Below, in pieces: positions 1-7,736 of a stretch of DNA of 17,027 nt. Positions within the stretch are counted from its first letter, which is position 1; every line of letters starts with the position of its first letter. Below the pieces are notes generated by a model. It saw only the letters and a list, made by a program, of their open reading frames with translations. It searched no databases and was not told where the DNA came from. The position numbers and the translations under genes were made by a program. Source of the stretch: an uncultured Collinsella sp. (GTDB lineage: Bacteria; Actinomycetota; Coriobacteriia; Coriobacteriales; Coriobacteriaceae); contig URKU01000039.1 in NCBI GenBank assembly GCA_900548515.1, positions 1 through 17,027 on the forward strand. The letters run 5' to 3'.

Positions 1-99
1 AGACGGCGAGTTAGCCGGCAGGTCGGCATGTCAATCCTGGTCTAACAGAGCCTTTTTTAATCCCCGTCCCAGAAAAATTATCCGGTGGCAAAAGCACTC

Positions 100-130
100 A
101 AAAGAGCCCTGTCCCAGATTAGCTACCGAG
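100..130 (+). repeat. Dispersed 31-bp repeat, copy A
   Basis: This 31-base segment contains the core GAGCCCTGTCCCA and ends in CTACCGAG. It matches 14405-14435 at 28 of 31 positions in the same orientation, by direct comparison. It also resembles one arm of the terminator hairpin at 14331-14363, and a related CCCCGTCCCAG stretch lies just upstream at 62-72. It is non-coding and looks like a member of an interspersed intergenic repeat family. Its function is unknown. Confidence 0.7.
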
Positions 131-168
131 TAAATGCGCCCGTTGGGGGAATAGTTGTGCCGCTTCGC

Positions 169-197
169 TTGACAACAGGTTAAACTAGCTAATAAAC
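169..197 (+). promoter_or_regulatory. Promoter of first lacI-type gene
   Basis: A perfect -35 hexamer TTGACA lies at 169-174 and a -10-like AATAAA at 191-196, with a 16-bp spacer. Transcription would begin near 203-206, leaving a leader of about 85 nt before the ATG at 290. The candidate operator at 206-216 sits right at the expected start site, a usual position for autorepression. The assignment rests on consensus matching only. Confidence 0.55.
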
Positions 198-205
198 ATT
201 TACTA

Positions 206-216
206 TTCTGTTTAGA
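206..216 (+). promoter_or_regulatory. Candidate operator TTCTGTTTAGA
   Basis: The 11-mer TTCTGTTTAGA recurs as its exact reverse complement at 7843-7853, upstream of the isomerase operon. The preceding AAACATTTA (194-202) also recurs at 7858-7866. Shared promoter-proximal words between a lacI-type gene and a catabolic operon suggest binding sites for this regulator. No binding data are available. Confidence 0.45.
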
Positions 217-289
217 TTGAATTTGCGGTCGTTTAGTTACCGAGTCATCGAGTCGCGATGCTCCGCCACGACCGTTGCTAGGGGGAACA

Positions 290-1300
290 ATGGCCAAAGC
301 AAGTGTCCGCGAGATCAGCCGCATCACCGGCTTTTCGCCCGCGACCGTATCGAACGCGCTCAATCGCAAGCGCAGCGTGAGCGAGGAGACCGCCAAGGTC
401 ATCCTTGAATGCGCGCAGTCGCTCGGCTACCAGCAGTCGACGCAACTCGAGAGCATCCAGTTTGTTCTCGCGCGCAAGACGGGCGCCATTTTGGACGAAA
501 GTACCTTTCACCCTGCGGTCATCGAGGGCGTGGAGCGCCAGGCGCGTCGTCACGGCATGAGCACGAGCTTTGTCTCGCTCGATTTTAGCGACTTGAACGC
601 CGTGCGCCCGCAGGTCGAGCGCCTTATCGCCGACCCGGCTGCCGCCATCGTGCTGATGGGCACCGAGCTGGGCGAGGAAGACTACGCTTTGTTCGCCAAC
701 GCCGCCGCCCACCTGATCGTGCTCGACGGCTGGAGCGACCGCCAGTACTTCGATGCCGTGGTCATTGCCAACACCGATTCGGTGCTGCGTGCCGTGGATT
801 ACCTTATCGAGAAGGGTCACAAGCAAATCGGCTACCTGGCAGGCGACCTTCGTATCCGCAATTTTAAGGACCGCGAGCGCGGCTATCGCCAAGCGCTTGA
901 GGACGCGGGCCTTGAGGCCAATTCGGCATGGCGCGTCACCCTGGGCACCACGCTCGAGGGCGCCTATCGCGACATGGGTGCTTGGCTCGATACGGTCTCG
1001 CACGACGATCTGCCGACGGCTTTCTTTGCCGAGAACGACGTGCTCGCCGTGGGTGCTATGCGTGCGTTGAGTGAGCATGGCATTCGCGTGCCCGAAGATG
1101 TCTCGATGATTGGCTTCGACGATCTTTCCGTGGGCGCCTTCTCCAACCCGCCGCTCACCACGGTGCACGTTCCCAAGCACGAGGTGGGCGAGATCGCGGT
1201 GCGCCGTCTGGTGGGCAACATCCGCAATCCCAAGAGCTATACCTGCAAAACGGCCGTGTCGACCTATTTTGTCGAGCGCCAGAGCGTGCGCGAGCTCTAG
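290..1300 (+). CDS. LacI-family transcriptional regulator (first)
   Basis: A 336-residue regulator. The N-terminal helix-turn-helix is of LacI type, with REISRITGFSPATVSNALN at about residues 6-24, followed by the usual SVSEET and LGYQ elements up to about residue 50. The rest is a periplasmic-binding-protein-like sensor domain, including the conserved PEDVSMIGFDD and the PPLTTV motif near the C terminus. The ATG at 290 is preferred over a TTG 15 bases upstream because AGGGGGA (280-286) sits at proper spacing. It is monocistronic and convergent with the next gene, sharing stop-codon bases 1297-1300. It probably senses a sugar or sugar phosphate. Repeated motifs suggest that it regulates itself and the isomerase operon at 7930. 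The ligand cannot be named from sequence. Confidence 0.93.
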   Translation: MAKASVREISRITGFSPATVSNALNRKRSVSEETAKVILECAQSLGYQQSTQLESIQFVLARKTGAILDESTFHPAVIEGVERQARRHGMSTSFVSLDFSDLNAVRPQVERLIADPAAAIVLMGTELGEEDYALFANAAAHLIVLDGWSDRQYFDAVVIANTDSVLRAVDYLIEKGHKQIGYLAGDLRIRNFKDRERGYRQALEDAGLEANSAWRVTLGTTLEGAYRDMGAWLDTVSHDDLPTAFFAENDVLAVGAMRALSEHGIRVPEDVSMIGFDDLSVGAFSNPPLTTVHVPKHEVGEIAVRRLVGNIRNPKSYTCKTAVSTYFVERQSVREL

Positions 1301-2292
1301 GCAGAACGGCGCTTGATGAGCGATGCCCCAAGCTCGATCTTGAGCGGGTGGTGTTCGGCCTCGTCGATAATCTCGATGAGGCGCCGTGCGGCGATGGCGC
1401 CCATATACTGCGAAGGAACATTGAGCGTGGTCAGTTGTGGCTGCACGTAGGTTCCGCCGGGGTTGTTGTCGAAGCCGACGATGCGTACGTCATCGGGCAC
1501 GCGATAACCACGCTCGATAAAGGCTTTCATGGCCCCAATAGCTATATCGTCAAAGACAGCGACGTAGTTTTGGGCGAGGGGTTCGCCCGAATCAATAATG
1601 TCGAGCATGCCGGCGTATGCCTCATCTGGAGCGACGGCGAGCTCGTGGATGGTGCCGCACTTTTCCGAGCCCGATAGCCGACCGATGGCGTGCTCGTAGG
1701 CGAAGCGTCGTTCGGTGAAGTTGTCCACGGTAACGGGCGTCGTTAACAGTCCGGGGACAGATCCATACTTCGAATGCAGGTACTGCACGGCTAGCATCAT
1801 GCTGGCGGCGTTGTCGATCTTGACCGTATCGACCCCAACGCTCATGCATGAGTCCAACAGCAGCAGGGGGCAGTCCAGCGATGCAAACGGCATAAAATCC
1901 GACTCGAACATCTCAGTTGCAAGGATGATGACGCCATCGTATTGCGCTTCGGCGATGTCGGCGATTTGTTGCTGAGTGTTTTCGAACGGCGAGTAGTTCA
2001 CCAGCGAAAACGAGAATCCCGCGTGTCTAAGGGTGCCCTCGACTCCGGCGAGCATATCGGCGAAGAAGGGGGTCGCAAAGATGCGGCGCCGGTTAAAGGC
2101 AACCAAGGCAACGGTTCCGCTCTTTTGGCGCTCGAACTTAATCTTGCTAAAGTCGTAACCTAGAGCTTCGGCGGTACTAAGTACCAGCTGCCGTGTATTT
2201 TCGCTTACGCCGCGTCGATTGTTAAGTGCAAGGGAAACGGCCGCTGCCGAAATTCCCAGCTGGTCAGCGATTTGTTTTGCAGTAACGGCCAT
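1297..2292 (-). CDS. LacI-family transcriptional regulator (second)
   Basis: A 331-residue regulator. The N-terminal HTH is TAKQIADQLGISAAAVSLAL (about residues 4-23), then GVSENT and LGYD; the remainder is a sugar-binding sensor domain with PDDVRIVGFDN and QPQLTTL near the C terminus. The start at 2292 is chosen because AGGA lies just upstream on the minus strand. An in-frame ATG at 2322 would add ten residues. The gene diverges from the esterase-hydrolase-PTS operon at 2445, the standard arrangement for a local repressor, so that operon is its likely target. Its terminal TAG overlaps the stop of the convergent first lacI-type gene. The two proteins share family and architecture but differ widely in sequence. 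Confidence 0.92.
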   Translation of the reverse strand: MAVTAKQIADQLGISAAAVSLALNNRRGVSENTRQLVLSTAEALGYDFSKIKFERQKSGTVALVAFNRRRIFATPFFADMLAGVEGTLRHAGFSFSLVNYSPFENTQQQIADIAEAQYDGVIILATEMFESDFMPFASLDCPLLLLDSCMSVGVDTVKIDNAASMMLAVQYLHSKYGSVPGLLTTPVTVDNFTERRFAYEHAIGRLSGSEKCGTIHELAVAPDEAYAGMLDIIDSGEPLAQNYVAVFDDIAIGAMKAFIERGYRVPDDVRIVGFDNNPGGTYVQPQLTTLNVPSQYMGAIAARRLIEIIDEAEHHPLKIELGASLIKRRSA

Positions 2293-2300
2293 GGTGGTTC

Positions 2301-2310
2301 CTAACGTTTG
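2301..2310. promoter_or_regulatory. Candidate LacI-type operator with AACGTT core
   Basis: CTAACGTTTG contains the palindrome AACGTT with a central CG, typical of LacI-family operators. It lies between the promoter and the preferred start of the second lacI-type gene. A CAAACG half-site recurs at about 2420 in front of the divergent operon. The match is short, so this is tentative. Confidence 0.3.
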
Positions 2311-2340
2311 TGAACTTACCATGAGCTTAACACCAGGCTG

Positions 2341-2369
2341 TTTATTAAGCTAATTTTTTAGTAAGTCAA
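2341..2369 (-). promoter_or_regulatory. Promoter of second lacI-type gene
   Basis: On the minus strand TTGACT (complement of 2364-2369) is followed after 17 bp by AATAAA (complement of 2341-2346). The -10 hexamer is the same one proposed for the first lacI-type gene. The surrounding AT-rich stretch (2324-2391) also carries several TTAAG words in both orientations, which may be regulator contacts for the divergent operon. No convincing -35/-10 pair was found for the plus-strand operon. Confidence 0.4.
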
Positions 2370-2444
2370 CTTAAGAATCAATAGAAGTTAAGTAGCGTCC
2401 CCAGTAGAGTCTGTCTCAGCAAACGCAACAACAAGGGGGACGAG

Positions 2445-3917
2445 ATGATCAGCGGTATTTTTGAAATGCCCATTACGGATGAGAGCTATCCGTTTTCGAG
2501 TGCCGAGCGCTACTGTCATCTGAGCGCAAAGGATTACGTCGAGCGCGAGTATCGCGTTGACGGTACCGCCAACGTTTATCGCACCGCCGACGAAGACGGC
2601 GGCGTGGAGGTCATGACTGCCGACGCCCCTTATTCCAATCGGATCGTTGTTCGTGCTCCGAAAAATCCGGCGCAAGCGAGTGGCAATGTGGTCGTGGAGA
2701 TCATCAACCCCACATCGTTTATGGAAATCGAGCGCATGTGGATTCTGGGTCACGGCGAGTTTGTGCGCTCTGGCGATATCTATGTGGGCATTACCAGCAA
2801 GCCCAATACCATCGCCAAGCTCAAGGAATTCAATCCCGATCGTTATGCCTTCATGAGCTGGGCAAACCCAACTCCCGAGCGGCCCTTTGACTTTGATCCG
2901 GAACAGCTCGAACGCGACGGCGCGCTTCCCGACATGGACATCTCCTACGAGACTGGCCTGTTTTGGGATATGCTGACCGATCTTGCGTGGCTCTTGCGCG
3001 GAGACTCCGACCTTAACCCGATCCGCGACTATCCTCGCCAGGCAATTTGCCTTACAGGATGGTCTCAGTCCGGCGCCTATCTGTTCCGCTACCTTAACAG
3101 TTTTGCCTATCGCGAGGAGGTGCGCCGTGACGGCCGCGTGTTTGACGGATACCTGTCTGGCGGTGGCATCCATTCGATGTGCATTCCCGTCAACCAGTAT
3201 GAATGCTGCCGGGAATACGCACACCATCTACTGCGTGTGGAGCACGTCGAGGAGCCGTTTATCGCCCTTCAGACCGAAAGCGAGAACGGTCGCTTTGAGA
3301 GTTGGCGCACGCTTATGCCCGATAGCGACGATCCCGATTTTAAGTACCGGCTGTACGAGGTGACGGGTGCTTCCCACGATACGCAGTGGAGTTACGTCGA
3401 CTATTACCAAGACGACGAGGATCTCAAGCGTATCGACCATCTGCCGGTGTATGTCGGTAAGCATGCCGAGGCAAACGCCTATCCGTCGCAGTATCTGTTC
3501 CATGCTGCATTCCGCAACCTGTTCCGCTGGGTCCGTACGGGTGCGGCTCCGGCAACCTGTCCACGCATTGAGCTGGACGCGAGCGGCGAGAACGTAAAGG
3601 ATGCCCTGGGAAATACCAAGGGCGGACTTCGCACCTGCCTGCTCGAGCATCCGTTTGCCCGCTACTCCAACACGAGCTTGGTGGAGCCGGGGCAGGGCAC
3701 GGTCGATAAGACGAGCGATAAGGACGGGCTGTTTGGCCACATGGAGTCGTTCTCGGCATCGATGCTCAAAGAGCTGTACGGGTCGCTCGAAAACTATCGC
3801 GCTCTGTGTGAGCGCGATACGGCGATCGAGGTGTCACAAGGTTTTATTTGTGCCGAGGATGCCCAAGCGATCGTTGACTTTGCCATGACATCCGCTCGTG
3901 AGCGAGGACTGAACTAG
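2445..3917 (+). CDS. Alpha/beta-hydrolase domain protein (esterase-like)
   Basis: A 490-residue protein without a signal peptide, hence probably cytoplasmic. The nucleophile elbow is LTGWSQSGAYLFRY around residues 203-216, with Ser207 the expected nucleophile in a G-x-S-x-S-G arrangement rather than strict GxSxG. A likely catalytic His lies in the later VTGASHD segment. The overall pattern (long N-terminal strand region, GWSQSG elbow, late His) matches the large alpha/beta-hydrolase group often annotated as 'alpha/beta hydrolase domain' (Abhydrolase_10 type). AAGGGGG (2433-2439) precedes the ATG. As first gene of an operon with a glycoside hydrolase and a PTS, it could remove acyl groups from an imported glycoside. 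The substrate is unknown, and the esterase role is inferred. Confidence 0.72.
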   Translation: MISGIFEMPITDESYPFSSAERYCHLSAKDYVEREYRVDGTANVYRTADEDGGVEVMTADAPYSNRIVVRAPKNPAQASGNVVVEIINPTSFMEIERMWILGHGEFVRSGDIYVGITSKPNTIAKLKEFNPDRYAFMSWANPTPERPFDFDPEQLERDGALPDMDISYETGLFWDMLTDLAWLLRGDSDLNPIRDYPRQAICLTGWSQSGAYLFRYLNSFAYREEVRRDGRVFDGYLSGGGIHSMCIPVNQYECCREYAHHLLRVEHVEEPFIALQTESENGRFESWRTLMPDSDDPDFKYRLYEVTGASHDTQWSYVDYYQDDEDLKRIDHLPVYVGKHAEANAYPSQYLFHAAFRNLFRWVRTGAAPATCPRIELDASGENVKDALGNTKGGLRTCLLEHPFARYSNTSLVEPGQGTVDKTSDKDGLFGHMESFSASMLKELYGSLENYRALCERDTAIEVSQGFICAEDAQAIVDFAMTSARERGLN

Positions 3918-3945
3918 CAGGACTAAGACCGGAGAGGGGTCTGCA

Positions 3946-5568
3946 ATGGATATGACGTTGAACAAGGACGCTGTTGCCGAGATTTGGCGCCCGGTTGTAC
4001 TGACGTTTGAGAGCGCCTGTTCGTTCGATAACCCGTTTTTAGACGTTGAGATTTGGGCGGAGTTCACCGGCCCGAGTGGCAGGGTAATTCGCCGCGAGGC
4101 CTACTGGGATGGTGGGCGTACCTACTGCGTGTCGTTTGCTCCGACCGAGCTCGGCGCTTGGAGCTATGTTATCGAGGCTCCCGAGCAGACCGGTCTTAAT
4201 GGCTGCACGGGCCGCGTCGAGGCCGTGCCGTACGCGGGCGACCTCGATCTGTATCGCCACGGTTTTATCCGCGTTGCAGACGATCCGCGCATGTTTGCCT
4301 ATTCAGATGGTACGCCGTTCTTTTGGCTGGGCGATACCCATTGGGAGTTTGCCTACCGTGAGAGCTGGGATGCGTCGAACCACCCCGGCATGACGAGCCA
4401 ATTTCGCGGTATGGTCGACCTACGTGCCGAGCAGGGCTTTACCGTCTATCAGACCAACCTGCGCTCTGACATGGGCGCAGGAGATCGCTATTGGATTGAC
4501 GGTGGCATGGCCAAGGGCGTGGAAGACGTGCCTAATGTGGCCTTCTACCAGCGGGAGCTCGACCGCCGCATGGCCTATATTGCCGATGCGGGCTTAGTGA
4601 ACGCACTTGGGCAAGCGTGGGCGTTTGCCATTCTCGGCGAGCATGCCGTGGAACACCAAAAGCACCTCGCCCGCTACCTGGTGGCGCGCTACGGTGCATA
4701 TCCGATGGTGTGGACGCTTGCCGGCGAGGTTGCCGGATACCGCAAAGAAGGTCGAGCCGCCATGCTTGACGGCTGGCGTGAGGTCGCCTTGGAGATTGAG
4801 GCACGCGACGGCTATGGTCATCTGGCGACGGCGCACTATACCAACGAGCGCCCCTTTGCCGATTACTACCAGGATGAACCCTGGATGGACTTTACGCTCA
4901 ACCAGGCCGGTCACGGCGATTACCTCATCAAGGCAAGCGACTACTTTGACTATCTGGCAGCTCATGACGACAAGCCCTTCGTTGAGGGCGAGGCGCTCTA
5001 CGAGTTTTGCTCGACGCTCGAGGAGATGGGTACGCGCCTGTGCACCGCAGACATGCTGCGCCGCGTGGCGTATATCTGCATGCAGGCCGGCGGCGCCGGC
5101 TATACCTACGGAGCCCAGGGAATCTGGGACAACGTGTGGGAAAGCCCTGAGGAGCTCGACCCCTTTATGGCGATCTTCAACCGCTTTGGCATTACTTGGG
5201 CCCAGGCGGTAGACGGAGAAGGTGCGGTCCAGATGGGCTACATGCGTTCCTTCTACGAAGACAATCACTTCTGGGAGCTCGCTCCCTACGAAACGACCGA
5301 TGCGGGCAACCTGTTTGCCAACAAGGCTCCGCTGGCAACCGCCAACCAGGACCTTTCGCGCATCGTCGCGTACTTTGGCGATACCGTGCGCCAAAAGCTT
5401 GCTATCGAGGGTGTGCCGACGGGTGCTGCCTATGCAAGCCGATGGTTTAACCCTCGCACGGGCGCATACCGTGACGGCGAGGACGCCCTTGCCGTCACGG
5501 ACAGCATTACCCTGCCTGACAAACCCGGGGTTGGGGATTGGCTCCTCGTCCTCGAGCTCAAGGCGTAA
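3946..5568 (+). CDS. DUF5060 + apiosidase-like (DUF4038) glycoside hydrolase
   Basis: A 540-residue protein. Residues about 9-80 form a DUF5060-like beta-sandwich, with NPF, YWDGG and APTELGAWSY landmarks. From about 105 a TIM-barrel of the DUF4038/apiosidase-like family follows, recognised by FFWLGDTHWEF. Candidate catalytic acids are Glu261 in WTLAGEVAG and Glu349 in KPFVEGEALYE. No signal peptide is visible, which is unusual for polysaccharide-degrading members and implies action on an imported small glycoside. The start is ATG 3946, after GGAGAGGGG (3931-3939) and 28 bases beyond the esterase-like gene. Characterised relatives (GH140) release apiose from rhamnogalacturonan II, but the wider family is diverse, so specificity is not established. 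The neighbouring PTS genes suggest a disaccharide or aryl-glycoside substrate. Confidence 0.8.
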   Translation: MDMTLNKDAVAEIWRPVVLTFESACSFDNPFLDVEIWAEFTGPSGRVIRREAYWDGGRTYCVSFAPTELGAWSYVIEAPEQTGLNGCTGRVEAVPYAGDLDLYRHGFIRVADDPRMFAYSDGTPFFWLGDTHWEFAYRESWDASNHPGMTSQFRGMVDLRAEQGFTVYQTNLRSDMGAGDRYWIDGGMAKGVEDVPNVAFYQRELDRRMAYIADAGLVNALGQAWAFAILGEHAVEHQKHLARYLVARYGAYPMVWTLAGEVAGYRKEGRAAMLDGWREVALEIEARDGYGHLATAHYTNERPFADYYQDEPWMDFTLNQAGHGDYLIKASDYFDYLAAHDDKPFVEGEALYEFCSTLEEMGTRLCTADMLRRVAYICMQAGGAGYTYGAQGIWDNVWESPEELDPFMAIFNRFGITWAQAVDGEGAVQMGYMRSFYEDNHFWELAPYETTDAGNLFANKAPLATANQDLSRIVAYFGDTVRQKLAIEGVPTGAAYASRWFNPRTGAYRDGEDALAVTDSITLPDKPGVGDWLLVLELKA

Positions 5569-5590
5569 CCATATTTCCATTGGTCATAGG

Positions 5591-5617
5591 CGGGAAAGAG
5601 TCGGCCGCAATTTCCCG
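5591..5617 (+). other. Intercistronic hairpin before EIIC
   Basis: CGGGAAA (5591-5597) and TTTCCCG (5611-5617) form a perfect 7-bp inverted repeat around a 13-nt loop containing CGGCCG. It lies in the 83-base gap between the hydrolase and the EIIC gene. No T-run follows, so it is more likely an mRNA-stability or processing element than a terminator. Confidence 0.4.
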
Positions 5618-5651
5618 TTTGACAGCTAGATGAATCGTTTAGAGAGGATCA

Positions 5652-6935
5652 GTGAACACAAAAATGAGCGTTCTCGATTCGATGCAGGGCTTCCTCGAGA
5701 AGCACGTGGGCCCCATTGCCCACAAAGTGAGTAGCTTTAACGTCGTAAAGGGCCTTATGTCCGGCATGATGGCGACCATGCCCGTTACGCTGGGCGTGGC
5801 GCTGCTCTCCATTATCAACGGGCTGCCGATCCCGCCGCTGCAGGCGTTCCTTGCCAGCACCGGCATGTCGGCGACGATTACCGACGTACTGGTCGTTACC
5901 ATGAACCTCGGCGCCATCTACATGTGCGCCTCGGTCTCGTACTCCTACGGCAAGGTGCTCGGGAACAAAGGCCTTACGTCGACGGTTGCGGCTATTGGCG
6001 TTTTGCTCCTGCTGATTCCTCTTGGCCATGCCGAGGACGGCTCGACGTTTATCGTGACCCGTTATCTGGGCAGCTCGGGTCTGTTCGTTGCGCTGCTCGT
6101 GGCGTTGATCGTGCCGAAGGCGCTTAACTTCCTTATGAAGCATATCGCCATCCCCATGCCCGATTCCGTCCCTCAGTTCGTTACCGATTCGCTGTCTCCG
6201 ATGTTCTGCGCCATCGTCATCTTCACCACGGCTGCTCTGGTTAAGTGGGGCATGGGCATGACGAGCTTCGGCGATGTCTTTAACCTCATCAACAGCACCA
6301 TTGCCACTCCCGTTATGTTCCTGGGCTCCAGCCCCTGGGCCGTTGTCATTTACTTTACGCTGTGCAACCTGCTGTTCTTCTTTGGTATCCACCCCAGCGT
6401 CCTGATGGGCGTGTACATGCCGGTTATCCAGGCCTGCGCTCTTGCCAACACCGAGGCATTCGTTGCCGGCCAGCCACTGCCGTACCTGTCGTTCATCATC
6501 ATGTTCTCTGTCGGTTCTGTTGACGCCCTTGGCATGGAGCTTGCGCTGCTCACGGCCAAGTCCGAGCGCTACAAGGCCCTCTCCAAGATTGCCCTGGTGC
6601 CCGCACTCTTCAACATCTCCGAGCCCATCATCTTCGGTACGCCCATTGCCATGAACCCTTATATGTTCATCCCCTACATCCTGCTCAAGCCCGTGGCCTG
6701 CATTGCTGCCGCCGTCGGCCTGATGCTCGGTCTGGGCAATGCATTTAACCCGACCATTTCCATGCCGTTTGTCGTGCCGCTGCCCATCAGCAACTTCTTT
6801 ACGGGCGGCATTGGCCTGGTCGCAATCGTCCTCGCCGCAATCCTGCTGGTCGGACTGCTGTTTATCCCGTTCGTCAAGATGGCCGATAAGGAGGCACTGG
6901 CCGAGGAAGCTGCTGCAAAGGCTTCTGCCGAGTAG
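5652..6935 (+). CDS. PTS lactose/cellobiose-family EIIC permease
   Basis: A 427-residue polytopic membrane protein, the usual length for a stand-alone cellobiose-type EIIC. Many hydrophobic segments run from about residue 35 to 415. The family signatures NISEPIIFGTPIAMNPY and SPWAVVIYFTLCNLLFFFGIHP are clear. It carries the sugar across the membrane while EIIB phosphorylates it. The proposed start is GTG 5652, because GAGAGGA (5642-5648) precedes it closely. An ATG at 5664 would need an over-long spacing. The short charged C-terminal tail is rich in Ala and Glu. It is followed by separate EIIB and EIIA genes in the order C-B-A. Beta-glucosides or other disaccharides are typical cargo of this family; the actual substrate here is not evident. 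Confidence 0.92.
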   Translation: MNTKMSVLDSMQGFLEKHVGPIAHKVSSFNVVKGLMSGMMATMPVTLGVALLSIINGLPIPPLQAFLASTGMSATITDVLVVTMNLGAIYMCASVSYSYGKVLGNKGLTSTVAAIGVLLLLIPLGHAEDGSTFIVTRYLGSSGLFVALLVALIVPKALNFLMKHIAIPMPDSVPQFVTDSLSPMFCAIVIFTTAALVKWGMGMTSFGDVFNLINSTIATPVMFLGSSPWAVVIYFTLCNLLFFFGIHPSVLMGVYMPVIQACALANTEAFVAGQPLPYLSFIIMFSVGSVDALGMELALLTAKSERYKALSKIALVPALFNISEPIIFGTPIAMNPYMFIPYILLKPVACIAAAVGLMLGLGNAFNPTISMPFVVPLPISNFFTGGIGLVAIVLAAILLVGLLFIPFVKMADKEALAEEAAAKASAE

Positions 6936-6958
6936 GTCATTGTCCACAAGTTCGAAGG

Positions 6959-6984
6959 TTCGGTCGATCGCGTTGATCGCCGAA
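6959..6984 (+). other. Intercistronic hairpin between EIIC and EIIB
   Basis: TTCGG-T-CGATC (6959-6969) pairs with GATCGCCGAA (6975-6984), giving ten base pairs, one bulged T and a 5-nt loop. No T-run follows. It could mark mRNA processing that separates the membrane component from the soluble EIIB/EIIA messages. Confidence 0.4.
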
Positions 6985-7025
6985 ACATATAAGTCCCTGT
7001 GAGGGGTTACAGGAAAGGAACTGCA

Positions 7026-7328
7026 ATGAAAAACATCGTTCTAATGTGCGCCGGCGGCATGTCCACGAGCATCATCATGAAGAACATCAAGAAGGCTGCT
7101 GACGCCGAGGGTCTGGAGTGCGAGGTCTCCGCCCACGCCGTCAACGAAGCCGCGACCATTGGCCGCAATGCCGACTGCATCCTGCTTGGGCCGCAGGTTG
7201 GCTATGCCAAGGACGAGGTCTGCGCCGCATGTCCCGAGGTGCCGGTGGGCGTGATCCCCATGACCACCTACGGCATGATGGACGGCGTTAAGGCGCTAGC
7301 CCAAGCCAAGGAACTGATGAGGCTCTAA
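7026..7328 (+). CDS. PTS lactose/cellobiose-family EIIB
   Basis: A 100-residue soluble phosphocarrier of standard size for the family. The N-terminal MKNIVLMCAGGMSTS presents the phosphorylation cysteine (Cys8) followed by the conserved GGMSTS phosphate loop. It accepts phosphate from EIIA and passes it to sugar bound in EIIC. The start at ATG 7026 is supported by AGGAAAGGA (7011-7019); an upstream in-frame start at 6999 is not favoured. The gene ends two bases before EIIA, so the pair is almost certainly co-translated. Confidence 0.94.
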   Translation: MKNIVLMCAGGMSTSIIMKNIKKAADAEGLECEVSAHAVNEAATIGRNADCILLGPQVGYAKDEVCAACPEVPVGVIPMTTYGMMDGVKALAQAKELMRL

Positions 7329-7330
7329 GC

Positions 7331-7648
7331 ATGACGACAGAAGAGATTCAGCTTCAGAGCTTTCAGATCATTGCAGGCGTCGGCTGCGCGCGTAGCTGCT
7401 ATATCGATGCGATTCACCTGGCCCGCGACGGTAAGTTCGAAGAGGCCGAGGCAAAGATCGCCGAGGGCCAGCAGCATTATGCCGAGGGTCACGCGGCTCA
7501 CGGCGGCCTTGTCCAGCAGACGGCTGCCGGCGAGGACCTGAGCATCGACCTTTTGGTCGTTCATGCCGAGGACCAGCTTATGAGTGCCGAGGGCTTTGGC
7601 ATCCTGGCCAAGGAGTTCGTGGACGTCTATCGCAAGATGGGCGCTTAG
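7331..7648 (+). CDS. PTS lactose/cellobiose-family EIIA
   Basis: A 105-residue, helix-rich phosphocarrier of the Lac/Cel EIIA type, which acts as a trimer in the family. The active-site histidine is His78 in LLVVHAEDQLM, matching the conserved VHAQDHLM region. It takes phosphate from HPr and donates it to Cys8 of EIIB. The ATG lies two bases after the EIIB stop. It is the last gene of the esterase-hydrolase-PTS operon and is followed by a strong terminator at 7737-7763. The cysteines near the N terminus (Cys19, Cys23) are not part of a known functional motif. Confidence 0.94.
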   Translation: MTTEEIQLQSFQIIAGVGCARSCYIDAIHLARDGKFEEAEAKIAEGQQHYAEGHAAHGGLVQQTAAGEDLSIDLLVVHAEDQLMSAEGFGILAKEFVDVYRKMGA

Positions 7649-7736
7649 CCACCGGCTCTGCCGACAGGCCATTGTTGCGACGCATGCTTGCGCCGAAGAG
7701 ACGACAATGCGCCCGTTCACATACAGCTACGGATAG

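Noticed and set aside
10..58. Terminator of an upstream gene at the left edge
   Set aside because: A weak GTTAGCC/GG-T-CTAAC pairing is followed by a T-run only after six bases; stem too poor to support, and no upstream gene is visible.
278..1180. Long minus-strand open frame opposite the first lacI-type gene
   Set aside because: It is the antisense shadow of a clear LacI gene in GC-rich DNA; the protein is low-complexity, rich in His/Ala/Gly/Val, with no recognisable domain.
4594..5580. 328-codon minus-strand frame opposite the glycoside hydrolase
   Set aside because: Shadow of the hydrolase frame; no ribosome-binding site or family resemblance.
5649..6947. 432-codon minus-strand frame opposite EIIC
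   Set aside because: Composition is dominated by His/Gln/Asp/Gly/Asn repeats, as expected for the complement of a hydrophobic membrane gene.
6940..6990. tRNA-like TTCGA word between EIIC and EIIB
   Set aside because: No acceptor stem or cloverleaf can be drawn; no tRNA or rRNA was recognised anywhere in the window.
7671..7711. Stem-loop CATTGTTG/CGACAATG after EIIA
   Set aside because: Eight pairs including one G-T around a long loop and no T-run; the real terminator is at 7737-7763.
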